Assembly: GCA_002482845.1 (NCBI GenBank)
Contig: DLGT01000072.1
Span: forward strand, 2,696-66,695
Length of the DNA: 64,000 nucleotides
From: Saprospiraceae bacterium UBA7687
GTDB taxonomy: Bacteria; Bacteroidota; Bacteroidia; Chitinophagales; Saprospiraceae
Direction of reading: 5' to 3'
Shown here in pieces: positions 34,529-43,404 of this stretch. Under the pieces are notes generated by a model. The model was given only the letters and a program-made list of their open reading frames with translations, was not told where the DNA came from and searched no databases. The translations under genes were made by a program, and so were the position numbers. Each line of letters opens with the position of its first letter. The stretch's first letter is position 1.

Positions 34529-34546
34529 ATTTTTAAATGTAACCAT

Positions 34547-34638
34547 ATGTGGCCGAAGCATCCTGCTTCGGATATAATAAAGATACCGAAGCTTTTAGCT
34601 TCAACCACATTAATTCGAAGCTAGAAGCTTCGGCCACA
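34547..34638. repeat. REP/BIME-like palindromes upstream of the RAYT gene
   Basis: Starts atgtggccgaagcatcctgcttcgg and ends ctagaagcttcggccaca. The two outer GTGGCCGAAGC / GCTTCGGCCAC arms are inverted, with a third inner GAAGC/GCTTC pair. The 3' flank of the RAYT gene carries the same arrangement (35326-35418). Confidence 0.85.
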
Positions 34639-34669
34639 TTTTATCAGAAAACAAATATTTCAGAATACA

Positions 34670-35305
34670 ATGACAAAATTACAGTTTTTTGATCCAGCCT
34701 ATGATTTTGAAATTTATCATGGAGATTTGCCTCATTGGCGGCAGGAAGGAGCTATATATTTTGTTACATTTAGATTAGCAGATTCATTACCACAAGCAAA
34801 AATCCAACAGCTAAAAGATGATAGGGCCGCTTGGATAAAAATGTATAAACATAAAAGTGGGTATAATTTTACAAAAGAAGATTGGACAACTTACAATTAT
34901 CTATTTCATGATCGTATTGAAAAATGGCTCGATGCCCAAGATGGCAGCTGCATCCTAAAACGACAAGATATAATAGAAGTGTTTGTAAATAGTCTAAGAT
35001 TTTTTGAAGGACAAAAATATGATCTTGACAGTTTTGTAATCATGCCAAATCATGTACATGTTATAGTTACTCCACTTAATGGGTTTAATTTAAGTGAAAT
35101 AACGCATTCATGGAAATCCTACTCTGCCAATAAGATCAATAAAATATTAGGACTCACAGGACAATTATGGCAACACGAATCTTATGACCACATTATTAGA
35201 AATGAGGAATCTCTCATTCAAATTAGAAAATATATAGAAAACAATCCAATCAAAGCGGGTATTGTTGTTCCCGATATTGCTATCAGAGTTCAAAAGACCA
35301 TCTAA
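34670..35305 (+). CDS. REP-associated tyrosine transposase (RAYT)
   Basis: A 211-residue RAYT of the IS200/Y1 transposase superfamily. HUH catalytic histidines are His128 and His130 in VIMPNHVHVIV, and the nucleophile Tyr172 lies in SYDHIIRNEES. The preceding segment WRQEGAIYFVTFRLADSLP and the C-terminal YIENNPIKAG motif are typical. Related RAYTs bind and cleave REP sequences and are thought to spread them. The gene is flanked on both sides by the same REP-like palindrome, so it forms a likely complete REPtron. It inserts between hldD and serA, is on the plus strand and looks full length, so it may be active. Confidence 0.92.
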   Translation: MTKLQFFDPAYDFEIYHGDLPHWRQEGAIYFVTFRLADSLPQAKIQQLKDDRAAWIKMYKHKSGYNFTKEDWTTYNYLFHDRIEKWLDAQDGSCILKRQDIIEVFVNSLRFFEGQKYDLDSFVIMPNHVHVIVTPLNGFNLSEITHSWKSYSANKINKILGLTGQLWQHESYDHIIRNEESLIQIRKYIENNPIKAGIVVPDIAIRVQKTI

Positions 35306-35325
35306 AATGTAACCAAAGCATCCAA

Positions 35326-35418
35326 ATGTGGCCGAAGCATCCCTGCTTCGGAAGAAATAACATCCGGAAGCAGGGATGCTTCGGCCACATTAATTTGAAA
35401 CTAGAAGCTTCGGCCACA
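35326..35418. repeat. REP/BIME-like palindromes downstream of the RAYT gene
   Basis: Starts atgtggccgaagcatccctg and ends ctagaagcttcggccaca, with the inner inverted cggaagcagggatgcttcgg. Near-copy of the 5' flank at 34547-34638. It ends 3 bases before the serA stop codon (35422), so it may also serve as the 3' end of serA. Confidence 0.87.
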
Positions 35419-35421
35419 ATT

Positions 35422-36366
35422 CTATCCCTTTAGCGCAGCAATCATTTTTTGAGCCAGCTCTTCTCCTATTTTATTTTGTGCTTCTTCGGTGGATGCACCA
35501 ATGTGTGGCGTCAACGATATTCTAGGGTGAGTAAGTAGATCTTTGCGAGGTGTAGGTTCATTGTCGAATACATCAAGACCTGCAGCTGAAACTTTACCTG
35601 ATGAAAGTGCTTCCAAAAGTGCATCTTCATCGATTGTGCCACCACGACTACAATTTATTATAATAACACCGTCTTTCATTTTGGCAAATTCTTCTTTACC
35701 AAGGAGTGCTTTACCTACAGAAGGAATATGCAAGGAAATATAATCTGCGTCCGCTAGCATGTCATCCATATCTACTGTTTTGACAGTAACTTTAAATCCT
35801 AAAGCGGTCGGTCCTACTGATAATGTAACTTCCGATACATATGGGTCTACAGCTAGAATGTTCATACCCAAACCAAGACCCACTTTTGCCGTTTCTTGTC
35901 CTATTCGTCCACAACCTATCACACCTAGGGTTTTGCCTTCCAATTCTGCACCTTTGGCATATGCTTTTTTAAGATCGTTAAATTTTGTATCACCTTCTGT
36001 AGGCATTTGTCTATTTGACTGGTATAAAAATCTAGAAAGGCTCAACATATGCGCCATCGCCAACTCGCCTACTGACCTAGATGAAGCAGCAGGTGTGTTT
36101 ATGACAGCTATACCTTTAGATTTTGCGTAATCGACATCTATATTATCAAGACCTACGCCGCCTCTTCCTATTGCTTTTAGATTTGGACAAGCATCAATCA
36201 ACTCTTTTCTTACTTTGGTAGCGCTCCTTACACAGATAGCGTCATACTCATTCAGCTTTGCTGGTAAGTCTTCTTGATTGATTTTATTCATATCTACTTC
36301 AAAGCCCGCTTCTTCCAATAATTGTTTGCCGATGGGCTCTATACCATCATTTACTAAGATTCTCAT
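35422..36366 (-). CDS. serA: D-3-phosphoglycerate dehydrogenase (short form)
   Basis: A 314-residue D-2-hydroxyacid dehydrogenase. The start at 36366 (MRILVNDGIEP) is chosen because aaaagggag precedes it and homologues begin there; an in-frame ATG at 36429 adds 21 residues. Motifs: SATKVRKELIDACPNLK, IGRGGVGLDNIDVDYA with the substrate residues, GVIGCGRIGQE for NAD, and the Arg...Glu...His set with the His in SLTPHIGASTEEAQ. It oxidises 3-phosphoglycerate in serine synthesis. There is no C-terminal ACT domain, so it is the short, unregulated type. No serC or serB neighbour is seen. Confidence 0.9.
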   Translation of the reverse strand: MRILVNDGIEPIGKQLLEEAGFEVDMNKINQEDLPAKLNEYDAICVRSATKVRKELIDACPNLKAIGRGGVGLDNIDVDYAKSKGIAVINTPAASSRSVGELAMAHMLSLSRFLYQSNRQMPTEGDTKFNDLKKAYAKGAELEGKTLGVIGCGRIGQETAKVGLGLGMNILAVDPYVSEVTLSVGPTALGFKVTVKTVDMDDMLADADYISLHIPSVGKALLGKEEFAKMKDGVIIINCSRGGTIDEDALLEALSSGKVSAAGLDVFDNEPTPRKDLLTHPRISLTPHIGASTEEAQNKIGEELAQKMIAALKG

Positions 36367-36551
36367 TACACTCCCTTTTAAGATTTTTATTAAATATGCT
36401 GTAAAATTAAATGAAATAGCTGTAAGCACGAGTTAAAATGAATAATTTTTAAAAATAATTTACTTTAAGTAAAATTATTAATTTCACAAACAACACATTA
36501 ACAGTTAAATACGCATAATAAAAATAAAATTATTTAAAATACAATTTTTTC

Positions 36552-36686
36552 ATGCAGCGAAAACGATATTTAAAGGCTCTTATATCTAGGAAACGCCAAA
36601 GTTTCCGATTGATATTCTTTTCATTTAGAATGAGAAAAATCTTTAGCGAAGAAAAAGAGCCTTCTGAAAGCAGGGGGCTTTTTTAT
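36552..36686 (+). ncRNA. Candidate structured small RNA with intrinsic terminator
   Basis: An intergenic segment between serA and the ElaA-like gene (both minus strand). An outer 9-bp perfect stem pairs aaggctctt (36573-36581) with aagagcctt (36655-36663). Inside are ggaaac-gccaaa-gtttcc (36589-36606) and further hairpins. The right strand of the outer stem is also the left strand of the terminator hairpin (agccttctg-aaag-cagggggct), so the two folds exclude each other. The terminator works only on the plus strand, but no plus-strand gene follows it. A 53-codon frame starting at 36552 runs into the terminator and is not credible. The 5' end is not determined. Confidence 0.45.
36658..36684 (+). 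terminator. Rho-independent terminator of the candidate small RNA
   Basis: Nine-pair stem agccttctg / cagggggct with an AAAG loop followed by six T. Two G.U pairs exist only in the plus-strand transcript (they become C/A mismatches on the minus strand), which sets the direction. Confidence 0.75.
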
Positions 36687-36820
36687 TTTATACAAGTAGG
36701 TAATTGCAAATAGTATACCAATTATTTAATAATCAATTATGACTTGATCTTCAACTAAAGCTTTATTACGACTTTTAAACCACCATTTACACATTACTTA
36801 TAGACCATCTCGGATTTCAT

Positions 36821-37321
36821 TTAATGATCCAATATCATAATCATGTGCGGAATACCATCTTCAAGATAGTCAACCCCAATTCCAACAAAACCTAGTGACT
36901 CGTAAAATTGCTTAAGATAAGACTGTGCGCCTATTTTAATAGGAAATGACGGATACAGCTCTTTGATTTTATTAATAGAATATTCCATCAATACTTTCCC
37001 TTGTCCTGAAGCTCTTACGGCCATTGAATTTACTACCCGACCTATAGAAGTATACCCATCATATGAGATACCTTCTGGTAACAACCTAGTACAACAGTGC
37101 AAAACACCCTCTTCATCCCAAGCCATCACATGATATCCATACTTATCTTTTCCATCTGCATCAAGATAAGGACAGTTTTGTTCTACCACAAAAACTTCTT
37201 GTCTAAGCTGCATCAATGCATACAACTCTTCTAAGGTCAATTCTTCAAAAAATTTGCAATCGTAAATTAATGTTTTCAATCCGACAATATTTATTTCTTT
37301 AACTGAAATGCCCCTCGACAA
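36821..37321 (-). CDS. GNAT-family N-acetyltransferase (ElaA type)
   Basis: A 166-residue acetyltransferase of the ElaA group: LYALMQLRQEVFVVEQNCPYLDADGKD, then SIGRVVNSMAVRASGQGKVLM as the acetyl-CoA-binding segment. Substrate unknown. The ATG at 37321 overlaps the preceding EEP-like gene by 31 bp; a TTG a little downstream (before KTLIYDCKFFEEL) would remove the overlap and is where homologues usually start. Cytosolic. Confidence 0.85.
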   Translation of the reverse strand: MSRGISVKEINIVGLKTLIYDCKFFEELTLEELYALMQLRQEVFVVEQNCPYLDADGKDKYGYHVMAWDEEGVLHCCTRLLPEGISYDGYTSIGRVVNSMAVRASGQGKVLMEYSINKIKELYPSFPIKIGAQSYLKQFYESLGFVGIGVDYLEDGIPHMIMILDH

Positions 37322-38199
37322 CCAATATGATTAGCACTTGTATCTCTCAAATCTTCAAAAAAATAACATTCTAAACTTGGCGTATAAAAAATGTGGTCGT
37401 AAGGCATTTTGAAAGTAGAAGGATTGACGTTCCGTCTGCTATTTAGAAGACTTGTTTTGTTCCGAAATGAAATGATATCATGAGACCAATACACTTGATT
37501 AAACTCACCCATTACGATCAGGTTTTCTTTAACTTCATTTATAGATTTCTCTAGATCCAAAATTTGCTGCCTAGCTATTAAGGTCGAATTTTTGTCTAAT
37601 GCGGGTGTCAGATATGCTGAAAAAATAGTAAATACATTTTCTTCTTTTTGCACTTTGACAACAATATTTGGTATACCTTGATGCTCTAGGATTTCAGAAT
37701 TTATGATTTTATACTTCGAATAAACAGCTTTCCCATAAAGATCCATTCTAACCGCCTTAAATGAATATGGAAATGACTCCGATATTAATGGAATTATATT
37801 TCCCCAATCGGGTGTATATTCCTGAAAAGAAACAACTTCGATATCAGGATTATTTAATACTTTGATGACATCTTTTACATCGGTGATTAAACTTAAATTG
37901 AGATGCGCTACGGATAGCCTTATCTGATCGTTAATATTGGGATCTTTTAGCTCTGTGTTTGAAGCATTTTTTAGAAATATAGTGAGCATTGCCGCGCAAC
38001 CGAAACTAGTAAAAAGAACTGTGTCATTACCTATAATCAATCCAATAAGTCCTGAAACGATTAGAAAAAATAGAAAATGTACTAAATAATCTTGCAAACT
38101 TGTAAACAACCCAAAGGATGGTATAAATACAGCAGTCACGGTAAGTAATACAAGAACCACCGCTATTATTTTATTTCCTATATGTAAGACACTCCTCAT
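37291..38199 (-). CDS. Membrane-anchored endonuclease/exonuclease/phosphatase-like protein with altered active site
   Basis: A 302-residue protein: three N-terminal membrane helices (about 10-30, 38-57, 60-77) followed by an EEP-family domain. VAHLNLSLI has the first-strand Asn and VVSFQEYTPDW the Q-E metal ligand. The usual G-D-F-N is G-E-F-N (MGEFNQVYWSHD), DHIFYTP supplies the D-H-I pair, and the last motif S-D-H-x-P is replaced by ANHIGCRG. The core geometry is kept, but two conserved acids differ, so activity may be lost or changed. The domain would face the periplasm. It overlaps the ElaA-like gene. Confidence 0.78.
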   Translation of the reverse strand: MRSVLHIGNKIIAVVLVLLTVTAVFIPSFGLFTSLQDYLVHFLFFLIVSGLIGLIIGNDTVLFTSFGCAAMLTIFLKNASNTELKDPNINDQIRLSVAHLNLSLITDVKDVIKVLNNPDIEVVSFQEYTPDWGNIIPLISESFPYSFKAVRMDLYGKAVYSKYKIINSEILEHQGIPNIVVKVQKEENVFTIFSAYLTPALDKNSTLIARQQILDLEKSINEVKENLIVMGEFNQVYWSHDIISFRNKTSLLNSRRNVNPSTFKMPYDHIFYTPSLECYFFEDLRDTSANHIGCRGAFQLKK

Positions 38200-38228
38200 A
38201 ACACCACAACTTTCTAATCTTCTTTATC

Positions 38229-40070
38229 TCACAGATTGCCTCCTACTACAACCACGTTTTTAAACTCTTTAATATCTCCATCAGGATGAAATAATCTAGT
38301 GGCTATGATATACATGCCCATTCTAATAATATTGCCTTCCCCATCTACACCATCCCACTTTATTGAACCTTCTGACCCTAGAAGAGTATTATTTTCTAAA
38401 TTTAAGGTAGGAAAACCTTCTGAATCATATATTTTTATGGTAGCTAAATAACCTGATTTATCTAATTTGTAATTTAACAACAAAAAATCATCTGTACCAT
38501 CACCGTTAGGAGAAATTACTTTTTTATCTGCCGTGAAGCCAAATGATGCATTTGGGTCTTCTACCTGGCCATTTGAGTTTTTGTATCCAGGAGTTGCAAA
38601 TAACACTTGCTGAGAAGCTGAGTGCCAATTATTAGCATCATTTGATGGACCTTTTAAACTTATTCTCTCTAGGCTTACTCCTTTTGTTTCATCTAATAAT
38701 GCAAAATGAAAATCTTCCTGATAATCAAAGGAATCTATAGTAACTTCCTGATTTCCCATCATACTCGCTATGGTAATATTTGCATCACTTACATTGAGAG
38801 AAGGTAACGTAGCTTGGATAAAACGAGATTCTTTTGGTACACCATAAGTGGTCTTTAAAAAAGCGGTATCTTGACAGATAGCTGTGTATTGCGTCGGTTT
38901 TAGTATTAATGAGGTAGCTATTGTTTTAGCTTGGTTGTTTTGTGTATTACGTATGACAAGACCATCCACAGCAATAAATTTTGTAGATTTATTATAGATT
39001 TCAATAAAATCTGCACCACCTAAATATGGGTCGGTAAGTACTTCAGTCACTATCAAATCACCTTTCAACGGTTTGGTCGCAAAGACAAAATCCTTCTTAG
39101 ATTCGATATTATTAGCACTTTTGTCTTTTACACCATTTGCCGTCAAAGTATAAATGATACCACTTAAAATCTTATTGTTTATATAAAAGAGATTTACAGT
39201 ATTAGGTGTAGTTGTTGAAAACAAAATTTGATCAGGCCGACCCAAGCTATTATTTACTGTATAATTACTTGTATTTTGGGCAGATACTTCTTCAAGTGAT
39301 TCAGAAAAAATAACTTTTAATTCAGAATCATTTATGACTTCCACACTCACTATTTCTGGAGCAATAGTATCTCTTTCTATGGTTTTGATACTGATGTCAT
39401 CATAAAAAAACTTGTCAGACCTTGTTGCAGTGTATTTACAGTAGATTCCAAAATACATAGAATCAGGCAACGAAAAATCTGAGTCTACAAACACCAAATC
39501 ATCTTCAAATAGTGTGGTGCCTTCATAATCTGAACCCATTGTCCATAACCCGTCTCTATATATTTTTATTTGAATGCGTCCTTCAGCAGGGTCAGAACTG
39601 ATAGCTCCCATAGTCGCTGAAGACATCAATGAAGGTACCCCTTCAGTAAGTTTCCAGACTTGAATCGCATCATTAGAACCATTTTCACCTAATCTGAGAT
39701 AGTAACCATTTGCTATGCTTTCGACAGGATTATCAATAAAAAGGTAGATTTTACTGAAGTTGTCATTAGAAGGCGCAAACTGAAGTTTAAAGTACAAATC
39801 TAGCTGAATACTATCAGGAGGTACTGCATATTGTGTATAAATATATGACTCTCCAGCTCCAGTAGTGTTTAGTTGCAGCTGTCCCGATGCATTCACTTTA
39901 AATCTACTCACATCACCTTGCCATAATGGGTCGGTCAGATTTCCATTGCTAAAGTCAAGTTTCAATTGACTTTGTCCAGCAATTGTCAATAAAACTAAAA
40001 AAGCCGTTATAAAATATCTTGTCTTTAATGAGTATACATTTATAAATGAAAGCATATCTTTGCGGTTCAT
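38229..40070 (-). CDS. Secreted lamin-tail-domain protein with gliding-type C-terminus
   Basis: A 613-residue secreted protein: a signal-like segment at residues 20-35 (ITAFLVLLTIAGQSQ), a concanavalin-like region to about 230, an Ig-like/SbsA-type domain (APEIVSVEVINDSELKVIFS), a lamin-tail domain (GDLIVTEVLTDPYLGGADFIEIYN), and a C-terminal Ig/FlgD-like domain (VISPNGDGTDDFLLLNYKL ... IKWDGVDGEGN). The last region resembles the type B C-terminal domain for type IX secretion and surface attachment. It probably acts at the cell surface, perhaps as an adhesin or coat protein. A TATATTTG box is 86 bp upstream. Confidence 0.8.
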   Translation of the reverse strand: MNRKDMLSFINVYSLKTRYFITAFLVLLTIAGQSQLKLDFSNGNLTDPLWQGDVSRFKVNASGQLQLNTTGAGESYIYTQYAVPPDSIQLDLYFKLQFAPSNDNFSKIYLFIDNPVESIANGYYLRLGENGSNDAIQVWKLTEGVPSLMSSATMGAISSDPAEGRIQIKIYRDGLWTMGSDYEGTTLFEDDLVFVDSDFSLPDSMYFGIYCKYTATRSDKFFYDDISIKTIERDTIAPEIVSVEVINDSELKVIFSESLEEVSAQNTSNYTVNNSLGRPDQILFSTTTPNTVNLFYINNKILSGIIYTLTANGVKDKSANNIESKKDFVFATKPLKGDLIVTEVLTDPYLGGADFIEIYNKSTKFIAVDGLVIRNTQNNQAKTIATSLILKPTQYTAICQDTAFLKTTYGVPKESRFIQATLPSLNVSDANITIASMMGNQEVTIDSFDYQEDFHFALLDETKGVSLERISLKGPSNDANNWHSASQQVLFATPGYKNSNGQVEDPNASFGFTADKKVISPNGDGTDDFLLLNYKLDKSGYLATIKIYDSEGFPTLNLENNTLLGSEGSIKWDGVDGEGNIIRMGMYIIATRLFHPDGDIKEFKNVVVVGGNL

Positions 40071-40155
40071 ATTGTTTAGTTGTTTAAAGATTCAGTTTTT
40101 TGACCGCTATCCTTAATTTTACAGGTAGTCTTTATAACTTTCCTGTATTCGAAAG

Positions 40156-40163
40156 CAAATATA
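40156..40163 (-). promoter_or_regulatory. Candidate -7 promoter box (TATATTTG) for the lamin-tail gene
   Basis: TATATTTG on the minus strand, 86 bases upstream of the ATG at 40070. A TTTG lies farther upstream (26-base spacing), longer than ideal. Confidence 0.4.
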
Positions 40164-40527
40164 GAAATAAAGAGCGAATTTCTTTTTATCAAAGGATATT
40201 AAGACAAAAAAAAGTGTTAAATATTTGATTTCTGTTGTTATTCGGACTTTTTAAAACGAAAGTAAAGTGACAATTTGGATATACTAAATGCACCTAAAAA
40301 TAGGCACAAATGTTATTGAGATTCATGTCTTCTGTAGTATTTGAAGCTGACCAAAGTCATATAGTCAAATCTAATGAATACGAGACTAGGATGATATCTT
40401 TACATTTTCACTTTTTAGAGTTAAATTCTTAAGATGATCTTTTATATTCGCTAAAATCTTTTCAAATCAAATGATACACATCGTCAATATTTAATTTATT
40501 TAGTTTTTTTAATCAAAATACAATTTA
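40164..40527. other. Gene-free gap before asd
   Basis: No credible gene, repeat or terminator was seen. A weak plus-strand box (tatctttac, near 40395) is a possible asd promoter. Confidence 0.4.
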
Positions 40528-41526
40528 ATGAAAGTTGCCGTAGTAGGAGCGACTGGTCTTGTAGGCCGAGTAATGAATGAAGTCTTGGAAGAATTTAACT
40601 TCCCTATCACCGAATATATACCTGTAGCATCAAGTAGGTCAGTAGGTTTACTCGTAACTTATATGGGCAAGGAATACCCAATAGTAAGTATGCAAGATGC
40701 TGTAGACATGGTACCAGATATTGCCATTTTTTCAGCAGGAGGAAGTACATCCCTAGAATGGGCGCCAAAGTTTGCAGAAAAAGGAACGGTGGTCATAGAC
40801 AATTCAAGTGCATGGAGAATGGATCCATCTAAGAAACTTATAGTGCCTGAAGTCAATGCAGATACTTTGACAAAAGAAGACAAAATCATTGCTAACCCAA
40901 ATTGCTCTACCATACAAATGGTCGTAGCTCTGGCACCACTTCATAAAAAATATGGTATCAAGAGACTAGTGATCTCTACTTATCAGTCATTTACTGGCAC
41001 AGGTGCAAAAGCTGTGGCTCAATATGAATCCGAAAAAGCAGGTGCTAAACCAGAGAAGGCAGATATGGCATATCATTATCAAATATACGAAAATGCCATT
41101 CCACAATGCGACGTATTCTTAGATAATTTATATACTAAGGAAGAAATGAAACTGGTACACGAAACAAAAAAGATTTTAGGAGATGACACGCTTCGTATTA
41201 CAGCAACTGCCGTAAGAATACCTGTCAATGGTGGTCACTCTGAATCTGTAAATATAGAATTTCACCATCCATTTGAGTTGGATGAAGTGAATAAGGTTTT
41301 AGAAGATGCAGAAGGTATTGTAGTGCTAGATGATCCAGATAGCTTTCAATATCCAATGCCACTTTATGCAAAAAACAAAAACGATGTTTTTGTAGGTAGA
41401 ATTAGGAGAGATGAGTCTGTAGACAATGGGCTCAACTTGTGGATCGTAGCAGACAATTTAAGAAAAGGTGCCGCCACCAATGCAGTCCAGATTGCAGAAT
41501 ATCTGGTAAAACACCATTTAGTTTAA
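40528..41526 (+). CDS. asd: Aspartate-semialdehyde dehydrogenase
   Basis: A 332-residue enzyme: NADP-binding GATGLVGRVM at residues 8-17, catalytic Cys126 in IANPNCSTIQM, the substrate-binding TYQSFTGTGAKAV, and a C-terminal His in PVNGGHSESV. It reduces aspartyl phosphate to aspartate semialdehyde, feeding lysine/diaminopimelate, threonine and methionine synthesis. It is transcribed on the plus strand, followed 60 bp later by the coiled-coil protein gene. Confidence 0.96.
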   Translation: MKVAVVGATGLVGRVMNEVLEEFNFPITEYIPVASSRSVGLLVTYMGKEYPIVSMQDAVDMVPDIAIFSAGGSTSLEWAPKFAEKGTVVIDNSSAWRMDPSKKLIVPEVNADTLTKEDKIIANPNCSTIQMVVALAPLHKKYGIKRLVISTYQSFTGTGAKAVAQYESEKAGAKPEKADMAYHYQIYENAIPQCDVFLDNLYTKEEMKLVHETKKILGDDTLRITATAVRIPVNGGHSESVNIEFHHPFELDEVNKVLEDAEGIVVLDDPDSFQYPMPLYAKNKNDVFVGRIRRDESVDNGLNLWIVADNLRKGAATNAVQIAEYLVKHHLV

Positions 41527-41586
41527 CATTTGATTTATTACATTTTTAATTAACGATTTTATTAGTTTATTTAATTACACCGTATC

Positions 41587-43371
41587 ATGAGACGTAAGTT
41601 AGTACTTTGGGGATCCAATGCAAAAGATGAAAAAATGCTTGTAGCATTGGAATTATTGGAGAAGGAAAATGTAGTACATATCTACACATTTCCAGAATCT
41701 ATCGCAACGCAAGAATTAGATGATAATTTATCCAAAAAATGGAAAGATGACATCGAAGTAGAGTTTCCAGCAGGTTATACCAAAATTGAGCGCAAGCTAT
41801 CTGTTTCTGATAGTTTATTGCCAGATGACATCAAAGTAGAAAGACCTGATCTGATCACAAGAGCTCAGGCAGAATGGCACTTTGTGGTCTTATCTTCCAA
41901 GCTCTATGGAATGTACAAAGCTGAAATGGAAGAATTTAAAGAAAAGATTGATGCATTGACCAATTATGACAAATCTGTTTGGGATGAATTGGTAAATTTT
42001 TGGTCAAAAGTTCAAGATCAAGTCAATGAAAAAAACCTTTTCAGAGAGCATGGTGCTGCTTTGCGCGAAAAGTCAAACAGCCTTTTTGAGAAATTGAAAG
42101 AACTCAAGAAGTCATTTGAATCAGAATTCGAGACTCAGTCTAAAAAATATATGGATAGTTTTAGTGATGAACTGAACCAAATCGAAGAAAAAATCGAAAA
42201 AGGTTTAGGATTAGCACCACTATTCGAAGATCTTAAAAAGATTCAACAGAAAATAAAAGATTTCCAATTCACTAGAAAAGATAGGGATAATCTTTGGAAT
42301 AAAATAGATGACACCTTCAAAAAACTGAAGGAGAAAAGAGGAAATGCAGGTGGAAGTCCACAAGGCAATAATGAACTAGCTAGAACTGAAGCTAGATATA
42401 AAGGCTTACTTGGTGCCATCCAAAAGATGGAGAGTTCTGTTAATTTTGATCAAAAAGATCTTGATTATGAATCCAAAAGAGCCGCTAATAGTGATGGTCA
42501 GCTAGAGTCTCAATTGAGACAAGCAAAAATTAATATGATTGCAGAGCGTATCAAATCAAAACAAGAAAAGATTGATGATATGCAAAAGACCAAATTGGAA
42601 TTAGAGGCTAAGATGGAGAGAGAAAAGAAAAAAGCCATTAAAGTCGAAAAACAAGAAAAGCTAGACGAAGCTAAAGAAGTAGTAAAACAAAAAATAGCTT
42701 CTGGAATCACTGAAAATGCCAAAGAATTGGACAAAATGTCTGATAAACTCGAAAAAGCAGCTTCAGAACTGGTAAAAAAACCTGTGGCTAAAAGTGAAGG
42801 TTCCTTTTTAGACAAGCTTTCGGATTCTTTTGAAAATCTTGTGGAAGATGTTGTAGATACTGCAAAGGCAGTTGCTGAAGTTGTATCAGAAAAACTTGAA
42901 ACAGCGATGGACAAAGCAGAAGACATGGCTGAAAAAGCAGAAGATAAGTTAGAAGATATCAAAGACAAAGCGGAAGACAAGTTTGATGATCTTAAAGATA
43001 AGGCAGACGATAAGTTTGTCGAGTTTAAAGATGCTGCAAAAACTGCTTTTTCGGATATCAAAGAATCTACTGATAAGTTAGAAGATAAAGCTGAAGACAA
43101 AATTGATGCTATCAAAGATGACGCTGAAGTATTAGGAGATAAGGTAGAAGACAAGTTTGAAAACATCAAGGATATAGTTGCTGAAAAGTTTGAAGAGCTT
43201 AAAGATGTAGCATCCACGACTTTTGAAAATATCAAGAATACCGTGTCAGAAAAATTAAGTGATAGCAAAGAAGATGTTGCTGAGGCTGCTGAATCAGTAG
43301 AGGAAGTAGTATCGGATACAACAGAAAAAGTTGAAGATGCTGTTGATGAAATCAAAAAAGACGAAGTATAA
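41587..43371 (+). CDS. Large charged coiled-coil protein with LEA/apolipoprotein-like C-terminal repeats
   Basis: A 594-residue hydrophilic protein. The first 110 residues are a globular region (LVLWGSNAKDEKMLVALELL), and residues about 110-260 and 290-370 are coiled coil. The C-terminal third (about 400-590) is a long run of imperfect 11-residue amphipathic repeats of the type KAEDKLEDIKD, with Ala, Lys, Asp and Glu dominating. Such 11-mers are typical of late-embryogenesis-abundant (LEA) and apolipoprotein-like proteins. There is no signal peptide, so it is probably cytosolic. A terminator follows at 43405. The gene is not recognised as a named family. Confidence 0.8.
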   Translation: MRRKLVLWGSNAKDEKMLVALELLEKENVVHIYTFPESIATQELDDNLSKKWKDDIEVEFPAGYTKIERKLSVSDSLLPDDIKVERPDLITRAQAEWHFVVLSSKLYGMYKAEMEEFKEKIDALTNYDKSVWDELVNFWSKVQDQVNEKNLFREHGAALREKSNSLFEKLKELKKSFESEFETQSKKYMDSFSDELNQIEEKIEKGLGLAPLFEDLKKIQQKIKDFQFTRKDRDNLWNKIDDTFKKLKEKRGNAGGSPQGNNELARTEARYKGLLGAIQKMESSVNFDQKDLDYESKRAANSDGQLESQLRQAKINMIAERIKSKQEKIDDMQKTKLELEAKMEREKKKAIKVEKQEKLDEAKEVVKQKIASGITENAKELDKMSDKLEKAASELVKKPVAKSEGSFLDKLSDSFENLVEDVVDTAKAVAEVVSEKLETAMDKAEDMAEKAEDKLEDIKDKAEDKFDDLKDKADDKFVEFKDAAKTAFSDIKESTDKLEDKAEDKIDAIKDDAEVLGDKVEDKFENIKDIVAEKFEELKDVASTTFENIKNTVSEKLSDSKEDVAEAAESVEEVVSDTTEKVEDAVDEIKKDEV

Positions 43372-43404
43372 TATTCTTTGTTTTCATCCAATAAAAAAAA
43401 TTAA

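Noticed and set aside
36552..36713. 53-codon plus-strand frame inside the structured RNA
   Set aside because: It reads through the terminator hairpin and has no promoter or conserved protein pattern; the RNA structure explains the sequence better.
42510..43391. 293-codon Ser-rich frame on the minus strand
   Set aside because: It is the antisense of the 11-mer repeat region of the LEA-like gene; codon periodicity and composition belong to the plus strand.
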